Below, piece by piece: positions 15,460 to 26,200 of a stretch of 64,000 nt of DNA. Source of the stretch: an uncultured Salinimicrobium sp. Lineage in GTDB: Bacteria; Bacteroidota; Bacteroidia; Flavobacteriales; Flavobacteriaceae. How positions within the stretch are numbered: position 1 is the first letter of the stretch; each line of letters begins with the position of its first letter. A program made the translations under genes and the position numbers. The DNA lies in NCBI GenBank assembly GCA_946887075.1, contig CAMPKA010000006.1, forward strand, positions 69,611 to 133,610, given 5' to 3'. The notes beneath the pieces were generated by a model. The model worked only from the letters and a program-made list of their open reading frames with translations. It was not told where the DNA came from and searched no databases.

Positions 15460-17001
15460 TTACTGGTTGGCTCCTTCCAAAATAGGAAACTGGTCAACCT
15501 GGTTCTGTGGATAAGGAAGGAAAGCCTTGTCCATGGTAAAGGTTCTTCCGCCATAGCTCAGTTCCCCGGTTTTTTCGTACCGGATCATATCATAATAGCG
15601 TTTGCCCCATTCCATGGCGAGTTCAGCGAATTTTTCATCCAGAACATCCTCAAGGGTAACATCACTCAATGGAGAAAGCTCCGCCCGCACCCTGACCAGG
15701 TTAACGGCCTCGGTGGAAGTCATCACAGATCCGGTGGCTCCCTGTTCCAGGGCTTCCGCATACATCAACAGGATCTCCGCATACCGGATGATCGGGTAAT
15801 TCTTGTTACTTCCGTATTCCGTCCTGCCCGGAATCAACTGGTTAGAGGGCAGGTAATGTTTCCCGCTGGCAAACATTGCCCGTGGATAGTCATTGATGAT
15901 ATCCCCGTCCCGGGTCACGTTGGAAACGAAGGGAGGCAGGTCCGTATATCCGTCAGCCATGATCTCAGCAATACCGCGATCGGTGAAAAGCACACTGGTT
16001 TCCAGCCTGACCGTCTCATTCCTGTCAAGCATGAACTCGATGAATTTCAGGCTGGGTTCAAAGAATCCCCATCCGCTTCCAGCACCTTCCACAGCAGGTG
16101 TCCAGTTCTGAGGACCGTAAGGGGCAAACAGGTGCGCCTCGCGATCCCCTTCTCCCTGCCCGAAATCCGAATACTGAAGGGTCAGTAGAATTCCGTCATT
16201 AAGTTTTCCTGGAATTTTGAACAATTCATAGTAGTCCGGATAAAGGCTGAAGAGCCCGGATTCTATGATCTGCCCTGTGGCATCGGCCACAGCCTGGTAA
16301 TTTTCAAGTTCGAGATTTGCAAGGGCCTTGATGGCCAGGGCGGTGTATTTGGTCACCCCTCCTGGCAGGTCCTGCCGCTGGTTGGGACGCATGTCTGGGA
16401 GAAGCGGAATGGCTTCATCCATCTGGTCTGAAATATGCTGCATCACCTCCTGTTGGGTCGGAACGCTCTCCGGATCCAACTGGTCCGTGTCAGAGGATGT
16501 CGGGATGAATACCCCTCCCCAGACTCTGGAGAGCGCAAAGAGCATCCAGGCCCTGAGCACCTTGGCTTCGGCAATATACTGGTTCCCGAGGGCAACTCCT
16601 TCCTCATCTGCAAATTCCTGGTACCGCTGGATCTGCTCCATGGCAGTATGGGTAGAGATGATATCATCGTACATGGTCTGCCAAAGAGAATTGTACATCC
16701 AGTAATCCTTGTTGTAATTGTAGTGGTCGGTCTCCCAGAAATCCTGCTGGTCACCCAGACCCCCTGCATTGACATCGTCGCCCCGGACGGCAATCAGTAG
16801 CGGCTGCTCCCATCCTCTGGACTGGAAGGCGGCATAAGCTCCAATAACGGAAAGGATCATGTCTTCGGTCTTGGTGAAGTCTGTACCTCCGGCGAAGTCA
16901 TTGTTCAATTCCAGTTCATCCAGCTTTTCGGTGCAGCCCACAGTGATCAGGAGGGCCAGAAACAGCAGGGATATCGTTTTCATCTTGTTGAACATTTTCA
17001 T
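15460..17001 (-). CDS. SusD/RagB family glycan-binding lipoprotein (PUL 1)
   Basis: A 513-residue SusD-like lipoprotein with signal MKMFNKMKTISLLFLALLITVGC. The helical TPR-like N-terminal half includes SLWQTMYDDIISTHTAMEQIQRY and EAKVLRAWMLFALSRVWGG, and the C-terminal region has the standard YPIIRYAEILLMYAEAL, NLVRVRAELSPL, FAELAMEWGKRYYDMIRY and a final FLPYPQNQVDQFP, all hallmarks of the RagB/SusD family. It should sit on the SusC channel as a lid that binds the oligosaccharide. It begins 11 bases after the SusC stop. Any of three ATGs (17001, 16995, 16983) could be the start; all give a lipoprotein signal. Confidence 0.93.
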   Translation of the reverse strand: MKMFNKMKTISLLFLALLITVGCTEKLDELELNNDFAGGTDFTKTEDMILSVIGAYAAFQSRGWEQPLLIAVRGDDVNAGGLGDQQDFWETDHYNYNKDYWMYNSLWQTMYDDIISTHTAMEQIQRYQEFADEEGVALGNQYIAEAKVLRAWMLFALSRVWGGVFIPTSSDTDQLDPESVPTQQEVMQHISDQMDEAIPLLPDMRPNQRQDLPGGVTKYTALAIKALANLELENYQAVADATGQIIESGLFSLYPDYYELFKIPGKLNDGILLTLQYSDFGQGEGDREAHLFAPYGPQNWTPAVEGAGSGWGFFEPSLKFIEFMLDRNETVRLETSVLFTDRGIAEIMADGYTDLPPFVSNVTRDGDIINDYPRAMFASGKHYLPSNQLIPGRTEYGSNKNYPIIRYAEILLMYAEALEQGATGSVMTSTEAVNLVRVRAELSPLSDVTLEDVLDEKFAELAMEWGKRYYDMIRYEKTGELSYGGRTFTMDKAFLPYPQNQVDQFPILEGANQ

Positions 17002-17011
17002 ATTCTTTTTT

Positions 17012-20000
17012 TTATAGTGTTATGTTTACGCCCAGAGTATATACAGCGGGAATGGGGTAGGTCTGATTGTCTACGCCATCGGGCACCTCTGGACTGAATC
17101 CGTTGTACTCAAAGACCGTTAGCGGCTTCTCAGCTGTAACGTAGAACCTGGTCTCCGGAATGTTCAGATTGCCCTTCCTGTTGATCGTATAGCCAAGGGT
17201 GACATTTTGAATCCTGAAGAAATCCCCGTCCTCAATAAAGAAATCGCTGAGCTTCTGGTTCCACCCTTTGCGGATTCCGGCTGCAGAGGGATAAACGTTC
17301 GAGGTACCTTCACCATGCCAGCGGTTAAGGGCAAAATCCCGGTCGATATTGGTATCTGAGGTAAAGATCACCTCGCCGCGTTTTCGGTTCAGGATCTCGT
17401 TTCCTCCCTGTCCGAAGAAAGAGGCGGATAGGTCGAAGCCCTTATAATAAGTGCTGATATTGAACCCGAACTGGTAGGAGGGAAGAAAGGATCCCAGGAC
17501 CACCCGGTCATCATCATTGATCATGCCGTCATCATTGATGTCGGCATAGATCAGATCCCCAGGTTCCAGATCATTTTCAACCGCTACGGGATCTGCTGCA
17601 ATCTGGGCCTCATTCTGGTACACCCCGATCACCCTACGTCCATAGAAGGCGAACAGCGGCTCTCCGATGATGGAGCGCTGCCGGAATTCGGCTGTTCCTG
17701 CATCTAGATATTCCCTGCCATGAAGATCGATTACCTCGTTCTTTAGGGTGGAGAAATTTCCGCCGATACTGTAGTAGAAATCGTCATTGACCCTCTTGTC
17801 CCAGTTCAGGGCAAGTTCAAAACCTGAATTCCTGATCTGGCCGACATTCTGCCTGGTCGAACCCGGAATGAGCTTTCTTGGCACCGGGATAACGGCATCT
17901 TTGGTATCCCGGATATAGTAATCGGCCTCGATGGAAAGGTTCTCGAACATGGTCGCTGTGATACCCGCGTTAATCTCCTCTGTTAGCTCCCATTTGAGGG
18001 CGGTGAAGTCGCTGCTGGTGTTCACTCCGGAGAATCTTCTGTCTCCCAAAGCGGTGGTCACCACCGTGGAGGTTATCGATCCCTCGCTGGAGGCGATATG
18101 GTCGTTCCCAAGCTGACCCCAGCTTGCCCGAAGTTTGAGGAAGTTAAACAGGTTCTGATCTTCCATGAATCCTTCTTCAGAGATCACCCAGCCAACTCCA
18201 ATTGTGGGAAAATAGCCCCACTTCTCCTGATACTTGTTGGTACCATCCGCCCGGAAGGTTCCGTAAAGCAGGTATCGGTCGTCATAATCATAGGCAAGGC
18301 GTCCGAAGTAGGACAACCCGTATTCCCTGGCACCATCGTCTCTTGCTGCATCCTCCACGATAGTCTGGGCGAGGTCGATGAAGTAGGCCTCTTCTCCCGA
18401 AAGTGGGAAGTTAAGTCCTTGCGCCTGGAGAAGGTGAAAGGCCTCGTCCCTGAAGGAGGTACCTGCTAACAGGGTCACCTCGTGATCCCCGAAATTATCT
18501 TCGTAGGTCAGCGTATTGTCCCAGATCTGGTTGGAAATCGTGATATCCCTTTTCAGAATGGAGGCATCCTCTCTCTGGAAGTTGTTTCCGAGGAAGTAAG
18601 GCAGCCTGAGTTCTCTCCTGTTGATCGACTCGAAGTTATGGTGATAGGCGGTTTTAAAAGTCAGCCTGTCCTCCAGAATTTCAAGTTCCGCGTAAATATT
18701 GGTCAGCGCATTCCTGATCTTGTTTCTGTTCTCGCTGAATTCCATCAGGGGGAAAGGGTTCTGTCCGCTTCGGTACCCGAGAACCTGCGCATTGGAAAAT
18801 GGAATGGGAGTCGCGTCCGTAAGCAGGGGATCGTAAACCGGCAGCACGGGAACAGCGTAGTAGGCCACCCGCCAGGCGGATTGCTCAGGATCATAGCGTG
18901 TGGCGTTGCTGAACACTCCGTTTACTCCAATGGTAATCTCATCCGTTACCTCAAATTCCAGTTTACTCCTGATATTGAAGCGTTCGTACTCGTTCTTCAT
19001 GTCGAGGATTCCTTCCTCAAAGAAGTAGTTGGCCCCGATGGCATATACCGCCTTATCGCTTCCCCCGGTTACTCCGATACTGTGGTTCTGGATCAAGCCG
19101 GTCCTGAGGATCTCCTTATACCAGTCCGTATTAACCGCCGGAACGTTGGGATTGATCCTGCTCCGTCCGAAGCGCTGCATGGCGTTCATCAGGAATTCGA
19201 TATCCGGTGCCGAACCGGTTTCCCTTACTATGGTGGCAAATTGTTCAGAGTTGGCCATCTTGACCACGTTCTGGGCCCTCTGAAAGCCGGTATAGCCTTC
19301 GTAGGTGATCTGTGGTTTCTGGTTGAACTCTCCTGATTTGGTCTCAATGATCACAACCCCGTTGGCTGCCCTAACTCCGTAGATCGCGGCCGCAGAAGCA
19401 TCTTTCAGGATGGAGATCGATTCGATATCCGCAGTATTGAGAAAACTGATATCATCGAAGAACATTCCGTCCACTACATATAAAGGATTCGAGGCATCAC
19501 TGGAATAGGAACCGACCCCTCGCACTCTGATGGTAGGGGCGGAACCCGGGCTTCCGCTGCTGACTACCTGAAGACCGGCTACTTTTCCCTGGAGGGACTG
19601 CATCACCTGGCCCGCCGGAGTCTTGCTGATCTCTTCAGACTTGATCGTGGAAATAGCACCGGTAAGGTCTGCTTTCTTTTGGCTACCATACCCGACTACG
19701 ACCACCTCTGTGAGTTCGGCAGCACTGGGTTCCAGCGTGATGATATATTCATTCTGGTTGTCCACGGTGAACTCCTGAGTGGCGAAACCCAGGAAGGTGA
19801 CCCGGAAGACATCTCCTGTCTCAACCCCCGTAAGGGTGAAATTTCCGTCAAAGTCAGTGATGGAAAAAATGTCCTTATCCACCACCTTTACTTCTGCTCC
19901 TGGCAGGGGAGTCCCCTGCGGATCCAGCACCCGGCCCGTGATCGTTTTTTCGACCTGTGCAAAGAGCGGATTAAAGATCAGAATAGTGAAAATTAATAGT

Positions 20001-20014
20001 AAACTGTTTTTCAT
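17012..20014 (-). CDS. SusC/RagA TonB-dependent outer-membrane transporter (PUL 1)
   Basis: A 1000-residue SusC-family TonB-dependent transporter. After the signal peptide (MKNSLLLIFTILIFNPLFAQ) comes a carboxypeptidase-D regulatory-like domain (ITGRVLDPQGTPLPGAEVKV), then the TonB box and plug region with LTEVVVVGYGSQKKADLTGAI, SLQGKVAGLQV and NPLYVVDGMFFDDI, and a large beta-barrel ending VYTLGVNITL. It imports oligosaccharides into the periplasm with energy from TonB/ExbBD. It is the first gene of the minus-strand PUL, and a promoter-like element lies upstream at 20071-20102. The length is normal for the family. Confidence 0.95.
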   Translation of the reverse strand: MKNSLLLIFTILIFNPLFAQVEKTITGRVLDPQGTPLPGAEVKVVDKDIFSITDFDGNFTLTGVETGDVFRVTFLGFATQEFTVDNQNEYIITLEPSAAELTEVVVVGYGSQKKADLTGAISTIKSEEISKTPAGQVMQSLQGKVAGLQVVSSGSPGSAPTIRVRGVGSYSSDASNPLYVVDGMFFDDISFLNTADIESISILKDASAAAIYGVRAANGVVIIETKSGEFNQKPQITYEGYTGFQRAQNVVKMANSEQFATIVRETGSAPDIEFLMNAMQRFGRSRINPNVPAVNTDWYKEILRTGLIQNHSIGVTGGSDKAVYAIGANYFFEEGILDMKNEYERFNIRSKLEFEVTDEITIGVNGVFSNATRYDPEQSAWRVAYYAVPVLPVYDPLLTDATPIPFSNAQVLGYRSGQNPFPLMEFSENRNKIRNALTNIYAELEILEDRLTFKTAYHHNFESINRRELRLPYFLGNNFQREDASILKRDITISNQIWDNTLTYEDNFGDHEVTLLAGTSFRDEAFHLLQAQGLNFPLSGEEAYFIDLAQTIVEDAARDDGAREYGLSYFGRLAYDYDDRYLLYGTFRADGTNKYQEKWGYFPTIGVGWVISEEGFMEDQNLFNFLKLRASWGQLGNDHIASSEGSITSTVVTTALGDRRFSGVNTSSDFTALKWELTEEINAGITATMFENLSIEADYYIRDTKDAVIPVPRKLIPGSTRQNVGQIRNSGFELALNWDKRVNDDFYYSIGGNFSTLKNEVIDLHGREYLDAGTAEFRQRSIIGEPLFAFYGRRVIGVYQNEAQIAADPVAVENDLEPGDLIYADINDDGMINDDDRVVLGSFLPSYQFGFNISTYYKGFDLSASFFGQGGNEILNRKRGEVIFTSDTNIDRDFALNRWHGEGTSNVYPSAAGIRKGWNQKLSDFFIEDGDFFRIQNVTLGYTINRKGNLNIPETRFYVTAEKPLTVFEYNGFSPEVPDGVDNQTYPIPAVYTLGVNITL

Positions 20015-20055
20015 GCGACCGTATTTTTTGGATTGTTAGGGGAAAATTAAGCTTT

Positions 20056-20186
20056 GTCAGCCTATTTTCGCAAACGTTATAGTACACAACGACTACTACA
20101 AATCGAAATTTATGTCTAAATAGTTAAGAAACAGTGAATTAAAAATTAAATGTAGTACCGGAAACTGTTAAAATTTTTAGGCTGAC
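20056..20186. promoter_or_regulatory. Inverted repeat of TAGGCTGAC flanking the PUL 1 susC promoter
   Basis: GTCAGCCTA at 20056-20064 and TAGGCTGAC at 20178-20186 are perfect inverted copies; both extend to TAGGCTGAC-NN-AG on their own strand. The promoter-like element of susC lies between them. They are candidate binding sites for the LuxR-type regulator encoded beside them. This is a pattern only, with no experimental support. Confidence 0.35.
20071..20102 (-). promoter_or_regulatory. Bacteroidota-type promoter for susC of PUL 1
   Basis: On the minus strand, TTTG (20099-20102) is followed after 19 bases by TAACGTTTG (20071-20079). This resembles the Bacteroidota TTTG-N19-TAnnTTTG consensus, with one extra base inside the -7 element. 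The expected start of transcription is about 50 bases upstream of the susC ATG. Confidence 0.45.
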
Positions 20187-20228
20187 GTAGTTTTGTAGTA
20201 GGGGTGAAGCGCCCATTTTACCAGCTGC

Positions 20229-22958
20229 TCAAAAATGTTTGATGAGGAATCCGGAGAGATTTTCCTGGCTGTCCAGCCCCATCTTCTTCCTGAGCCTGTA
20301 CCGGTGCACCTCTACACCACGAAGGGATTTGCCCATGAGGGGCGCGATTTCTTTTGAGGTGAGGTTCATCTTTAGATAGGAGCAAAGCTTCAGGTCTTTT
20401 CCGGTAAGATTGGGATACTGCTCCAGCAGATCCTTCGAGAAGTCCTCATGGACTTCTTTGAAGTTGGTTTCGAATACCTGCCATTCGTCCTTGTTCCTGA
20501 CGGCCTGGTTGATCCTGTTCATGATGTGCTTGAGACGGTACTGGTTAGAAAATTTGTCCCTGTCCTTGCTGAGTTCGCCGTGAATGGCCATGAGGACCTC
20601 GTTTTTTTTGGCAGCCATCAGGGTGGTATTGGCAAGTTCCTTCCGCTTCATCATGATCTCATCCTCCAGCCTGGCCTTCTCCAGCTTTTCCATCCTCCGC
20701 TGGTGTTCCTTTTCCATTTTCTGTTCTAGCAAAAGCCTGTGCTTGGCCAGCTTCCGCTTGTTCATCGCATAGACCAGGAGGGTGATCAGTAGCAGGAGAA
20801 CCAGATAGAGCACCTTCATTGGAAGGCTGAGATACCAGGGTGCGAGAACCGTGAAGACCACGCTCGAGACTTCTGATCTCAGGCCCTGTGGACTCAGGGC
20901 AAACAAATTCAACCGGTAATCCCCGTGCGGCAGGTTCTGAAAGGTAAGCTTTCCATTCTCGACCGTTCCTCTTATCTTCTCCTCCCCGACAAGTTCATAC
21001 CGAAGGCTGATATTTCCGGAACCCGGCAGTCCGGCCAGGAAAGAAACTCTTTTCGCATTTACATAGGGAATGCGGACGGGCGCGGTAAGATCGTACCGGT
21101 CCCGCTCATCCAGGATTCCCTTGACAATGGGCTGGTTCAGGGATTCCTTCTGCCGGTAGCGGATGATTTCATCCAGATCGATTTTTGCGAAGCCGTCATT
21201 GAGTGTGAGGTAGTAAATTGAATCCTCAGCTCTTACCATGCGTTCATTTCCCTTGACCAGGCGCCGGTCCAGTTCGCCGTAGCTGATACTGACCTCCGTA
21301 CCATCGAAGTTGGTGTAGGTGATCGCGTTGTTCCTCCTGTTGGTGAACCAGTACCCGTTTTCGTCCTCCAGCAGCAGCTCATGATTCTGGAAATCCTTTA
21401 GTTCTTTAAACAGCTCCAGGGTATCTTCGAAAGCGTTATAACGGTACCAGTTCTCATTGCGAAGCAGGGCCACCTGCCCCTTGATCTTGAAGATTCTCGG
21501 ACGGTGATTCTTGATCTCTTCCTGTTTGTTGAGCTTATCAAAGAAGGTGGTATCATTATAGGAGTCGTTCAACCCGAACCTGTAGATCCCTTCATGGGCA
21601 TGCTCCACCCACGCCGTCGATGGATCCTCAAAAATGATCTTTTTTGCTGGAAATATAGGCGTATCCAGGTTTAGCAGGCTGTCCGATTTTCTGTCATAGA
21701 TGCTGACCCCGGTATAGGTCCCTATAAGGTAACGGCCGTTGACCGGAGACTCCAGGATCTGAAACGAGCCGGTGCGGCTATCGATGGGGACGAAACGATC
21801 CTCCTGAATCCAGAAGGTTCCGGAGTTGTGGTTGCTGTAGAGCCTGTCATCGATGACCTCCAGGTTCCAGGAATGACCCTGGGCGCCTTCGACCATCTTG
21901 AGGTCCCGGCCGATACGGTAAACCCCGGTGTTGCTTGCGGCGTAAAGCTGGTTCTCAAAGGGTGCCAGATCATATACGGCCCCGAGTTCTCCGCTGTGGT
22001 CCGTATAGAACCTGATCGGGGAGTCCAGTTCGATTTTGTCCACGCCATTGTCCAGTCCGAGCCAGAGGTTTCCGTCCCTGGCGGCCATGCTGAGGATGGT
22101 GTTGTTCTGCAGACCGCTGTTTCGGTTATAAACTGCCGTTTCGCCGGTTTCCATGTTGTGGTGAAGCACGCCGTTCCTCACGGTTGCCAAAAGCAGGGAG
22201 GATTTCCCGATCCGCATGAGGTGATTGAATTCGTACCGCTCCAGTTTTGCATTGAGGGAGGGGTCGGGGTAGACCGAAAATCTTTTTCCGTCGAAGGTAT
22301 AGAGCCGATCCCGGGTGCCCACTATCAGGTCATCCCCGTCGACCTCGATATCCAGGACCCGTTTTCCCGAAAGCAGGTCCTGACCTGGGAGGGGAGCAAG
22401 AGTTCCGTCAGGATTTAGAAAAAAGAGCCCTCTTTTACCGACGGCAATCAGCAAATTATCCTGGTATACCACCATTTTATTGGTGATCACTTTTTTGACC
22501 AGCTCTATTCGGTCCTCCTGGTACTTATAGATCGATCCGAAGCTCCTGAAGTAGATCGCGTCGTCGAACGGAAGGATTTCCCAGTATTCCTCACTTTCTA
22601 CCGGACCCTCGAGCAGTGGCATCAGCGAGCTGTACTGCATCTCTCCCAGTTCATTGCGTTTCCAGTATCCGAACTGGCGGTAAGATCCTGTGTAGATCCG
22701 GTCCCGAAACGGCAGTACAGATCGAATCACGCCCCCGTTCTTGAGGGCAAAGAGCTCCCATCGTTGCCCGTCATAGCTGAGCAAACCTTCATTGTTTGCC
22801 GCATACAATACCCCCCGATCATCTATGGCTACCTCCCAGTTCTGGCTGGCCGCATCATACCGGACTGCCGAATGATTCTGGATCGGAGGCACCAGCTGCT
22901 GGCTGCACAGCACAAGGGGACACAAAAGCGTTAAAAGGATCGCGTAAGGGTTTTTCAT
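20229..22958 (-). CDS. Membrane-tethered LuxR-type regulator with propeller and Y_Y_Y domain (PUL 1)
   Basis: The open frame reaches 23003, but the ATG at 22958 is preceded by AAAGGAAAG and starts a good signal sequence (MKNPYAILLTLLCPLVLCSQ), giving 909 residues. The periplasmic part is a two-component-type beta-propeller (repeats such as NNTILSMAARDGNLWLGLDNGVDKIELDSPI) plus a Y_Y_Y domain ending in LSPQGLRSEVSSVVFTVLAPW. A transmembrane helix (LPMKVLYLVLLLLITLLVYAM) leads to a long coiled coil and a C-terminal LuxR-like helix-turn-helix (DLKLCSYLKMNLTSKEIAPLMGKS, then VEVHRYRLRKKMGL). There is no kinase or receiver domain. It probably senses a glycan product in the periplasm and activates the PUL directly from the membrane. 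It shares its plan with the regulator at 45935. Confidence 0.85.
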   Translation of the reverse strand: MKNPYAILLTLLCPLVLCSQQLVPPIQNHSAVRYDAASQNWEVAIDDRGVLYAANNEGLLSYDGQRWELFALKNGGVIRSVLPFRDRIYTGSYRQFGYWKRNELGEMQYSSLMPLLEGPVESEEYWEILPFDDAIYFRSFGSIYKYQEDRIELVKKVITNKMVVYQDNLLIAVGKRGLFFLNPDGTLAPLPGQDLLSGKRVLDIEVDGDDLIVGTRDRLYTFDGKRFSVYPDPSLNAKLERYEFNHLMRIGKSSLLLATVRNGVLHHNMETGETAVYNRNSGLQNNTILSMAARDGNLWLGLDNGVDKIELDSPIRFYTDHSGELGAVYDLAPFENQLYAASNTGVYRIGRDLKMVEGAQGHSWNLEVIDDRLYSNHNSGTFWIQEDRFVPIDSRTGSFQILESPVNGRYLIGTYTGVSIYDRKSDSLLNLDTPIFPAKKIIFEDPSTAWVEHAHEGIYRFGLNDSYNDTTFFDKLNKQEEIKNHRPRIFKIKGQVALLRNENWYRYNAFEDTLELFKELKDFQNHELLLEDENGYWFTNRRNNAITYTNFDGTEVSISYGELDRRLVKGNERMVRAEDSIYYLTLNDGFAKIDLDEIIRYRQKESLNQPIVKGILDERDRYDLTAPVRIPYVNAKRVSFLAGLPGSGNISLRYELVGEEKIRGTVENGKLTFQNLPHGDYRLNLFALSPQGLRSEVSSVVFTVLAPWYLSLPMKVLYLVLLLLITLLVYAMNKRKLAKHRLLLEQKMEKEHQRRMEKLEKARLEDEIMMKRKELANTTLMAAKKNEVLMAIHGELSKDRDKFSNQYRLKHIMNRINQAVRNKDEWQVFETNFKEVHEDFSKDLLEQYPNLTGKDLKLCSYLKMNLTSKEIAPLMGKSLRGVEVHRYRLRKKMGLDSQENLSGFLIKHF

Positions 22959-23098
22959 CGAATGGTTTTCTTTCCTTTTTTGTAGGGCTGGCTGTCCGGG
23001 CACTAAAGTATCAATTTTTTCAGAATTCCCCGTTAAGTAAACCTGGCGTTGGAACAGACGGTAGCTTGGCCTTCAGAGACTTATCCGGAAAATAAATG

Positions 23099-23176
23099 GA
23101 ACTTTTTCTGAGGTGGCGATATCACAGGTCCGATATTTTGATATATTAGAGACCCCTTACCTCGAACTTTTTCTGA
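23099..23176. repeat. Direct repeat GAACTTTTTCTGA upstream of the GH13 gene
   Basis: Two identical 13-base copies at 23099-23111 and 23164-23176, 65 bases apart start to start, in the region upstream of the GH13 gene and of the divergent PUL 1 regulator. The spacing is near six helical turns. They may be operator half-sites for a transcription factor. A chance origin is unlikely in about 200 bases, but function is unproven. Confidence 0.5.
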
Positions 23177-23208
23177 TCATTTAATAATCATCTTAATACC
23201 TGTTCGTA

Positions 23209-26200
23209 TTGAAAACAACTACGTTTACGCTACAATTCCTACTGATTCTCCTGTTCTCTTCTGTCTTAGGGACAGCCCAGACCTATTCCACAGTAGGTAT
23301 CATAGGTCCGGCCACTCCGGATGGCACCTGGAACGTTTCGGTTCCGATGGAGCTCCAATATGCGGGAGATCCACATCAGTGGATGCTCACGGTGAGGCTT
23401 TCGGCGGGAAAACTCAAATTCCGTGCCGACAACAGCTGGGAAGTGAACTGGGGAAATTCCGCTTTTCCAACAGGAACCGGCTATCAAAACGGTCCCGATA
23501 TCCCGATTCCGACGGCTGGGTACTACACGATCTACTTTAATGATAGTTCGGGAGACTATCATTTTCAGGCCCTCGATCCCGTGGAATATGAGACGGTCGG
23601 GATCATTGGGGATGCCACTGCAAACGGATGGGAGGCTTCCACCGCGATGACACGGGATCCCTCAGACCCTCATTCCTGGCACCTGGAAAGCATCACGCTG
23701 ACTACAGGGGAGGTCAAATTTCGAGCGAACAACGCGTGGAATGTGAGCTGGGGAGGAGGAGGTTTTCCTGAGGGAACCGCTACGGTCAACGGTTTGAACA
23801 TCCCGGTTATTCCCGGAACCTATGCCGTGACTTTCCATGACATCACAGGCAGTTATTCCTTTGAACTTCTCAATGCCACAACTTACCAGAGCGTCGGGAT
23901 TATCGGGGATGCTACGGCAAACGGATGGGAGGCCTCCACTCCGATGGAGCGGCTGTCCCAGGAACTGCCCAATGACTGGCTCCTGACCACTTATCTCAAC
24001 CAGGGCTTTCTCAAATTCCGCGCGAATAACAGCTGGGAGGTGAACTGGGGAGGGACCGATTTTCCCAGCGGCACAGCTTCAATAGGAGGCAGTGACCTTT
24101 CTATTCCTGAAAGCGGCTACTACGCGATCAGGTTCAACGATTATTTCGGGACCTACAGCTTTACGAAAATCGATACCTATGAAACTATAGGCATAATCGG
24201 GAGTGCCACCCTGGCAAGATGGGATACTTCTTCTCCCATGGTCCAGGGGACTGATGGGCAAACCTGGACCCTCGAGGACTTCGAACTCAGTTCCGGGGAA
24301 GTGAAGTTCCGGGCGAATAACTCCTGGGATGTTAACTGGGGAGGTACTGATTTTCCTGAGGGTGTGGCCATTTCAAACGGACCAAATATTCCCGTGGAAC
24401 CCGGTGTATATGATATTAGCTTTAATGATTTCACCAGAGAATACAGCTTTGTCCGGACCGGTTCGCCCTCGGGTCAGATTGTCACGCTGGACCCATATTT
24501 TCCTTCTGCTGATATTCCGGTAACCATTATTTATGATGCGACCAAAGGCACGGGTGGCCTTGCAGAAGCAGCAGAGGTGTATATGCATGCCGGAGTTGTC
24601 CTGTCAGGACCCGAAGGCACGACCTGGTCCCACGTGGTCGGAAACTGGGGTCAGGATGACGGAATTGGACAAATGCAACCGGTGGTCGGGGAACCCGGCA
24701 AATGGTCCCTTACCATCCCGAGCATCAGGGAATATTTCAATCTTGAAGCCGGGGTGCCGGTATTTCGTTTGGCGATGGTCTTCAGAAACGCGGATGGTTC
24801 TGTAACCGGAAAGGCACAGGACGGGGATATCTTCATAGATACCGATCCGGGAGATTTCGTTCGGTTTACGGCACCGCTTGAGCAGGATGTTTTCGTCAGG
24901 GCAGGGGAATCCTTCAGTATCACAGCTGAGGCTTCCGGGGTGGCAGAGGAAATTCGCCTGGAGATCGATAACGGCAGCGGGTTCGAACCAGCAGCCAGTA
25001 TAAGCAATGCAGGATCCTTACAACACAGTTACAGGCCTTCAGCCTCAGGGCAGCTGCGGTTGCGCCTCTTGGCAAAGATTGGGGAAAACACCGTTTCGGC
25101 AGAACGAACGCTTTCAGTGCATGTCCGGGAAGCCAATATCATCGCGGAACTTCCAGAAGGCTTGTCCAGTGGCATACACTATGATGCTTCCGACCCGACA
25201 AAGGCCACGCTTGTCCTCTTGGCACCGGGAAAGGAATTCGTCTACCTGGTTGGGGATTTTAACAACTGGGAAATCAGTAGTGACTATCAGATGAGGCAAA
25301 CCCCCGACGGAAATTACTTCTGGCTGGAAATAAGCGACCTGGAGCCCCAGCGGGAGTATGTGTTCCAATACTGGGTGGAAGGGGTGATCAAGATCGGAGA
25401 TCCCTATGCCGATAAAGTAGCAGATCCTTATAGCGACGGCAACATTCCCGCTGATGTGTATCCGGACCCGGTGGTATACACCCGGACTCAGGATGGTATA
25501 GCCACCGTGCTGCAAACAGGACAGACCGCTTATCAGTGGCAGTTTCCGGAAGTGGTCGGGGGAAGACCCCTGGAGGAGGACCTGGTGATCTATGAGCTGC
25601 TGATCAGGGATTTTGTAGCCTCTCACAGTTACCAGGGGGTTATCGATAAACTTCCATACCTGAAGGAGCTGGGCATCAATGCCATTGAACTCCTTCCGAT
25701 CATGGAGTTCGAGAACAATGAAAGCTGGGGGTATAACCCGACATATCTCTTTGCTCCGGATAAATATTATGGGACCAAAAATGATTTGAAGGCTCTGATC
25801 GACAAGGCCCATGAAATGGGAATGGTGGTTCTTCTGGACATGGTTCATAACCACCAGTTCGGTCAAAGCCCGATGGTCCGCCTGTATTTTGATGAAGCGA
25901 CGGGGAAACCCACGGCCAAGAGCCCCTGGTTCAATCAGGATGCGACCCATCCCTACAATGTCGGGTATGACTTCAACCATGAAAGCCCCTATACGCAGCG
26001 ATATATCGACGATGTCAACAGGTATTGGCTGGAAGAATATAATTTCGATGGTTTCCGCTTCGATCTGTCGAAAGGTTTCACCCAGAGGTACAATCCGGAT
26101 GACGTAGGGGCATGGAGTGCCTATGATCAGTCGCGAATCGATATTCTGAAGCGGATGACCAGCCAGATATGGGCCGCCGATCCGGAAGCCTATGTGATCA

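Noticed and set aside
20229..22958. A hybrid two-component system (HTCS)
   Set aside because: There is no histidine kinase, ATPase or receiver domain; after the membrane helix only a coiled coil and a LuxR-like HTH follow.
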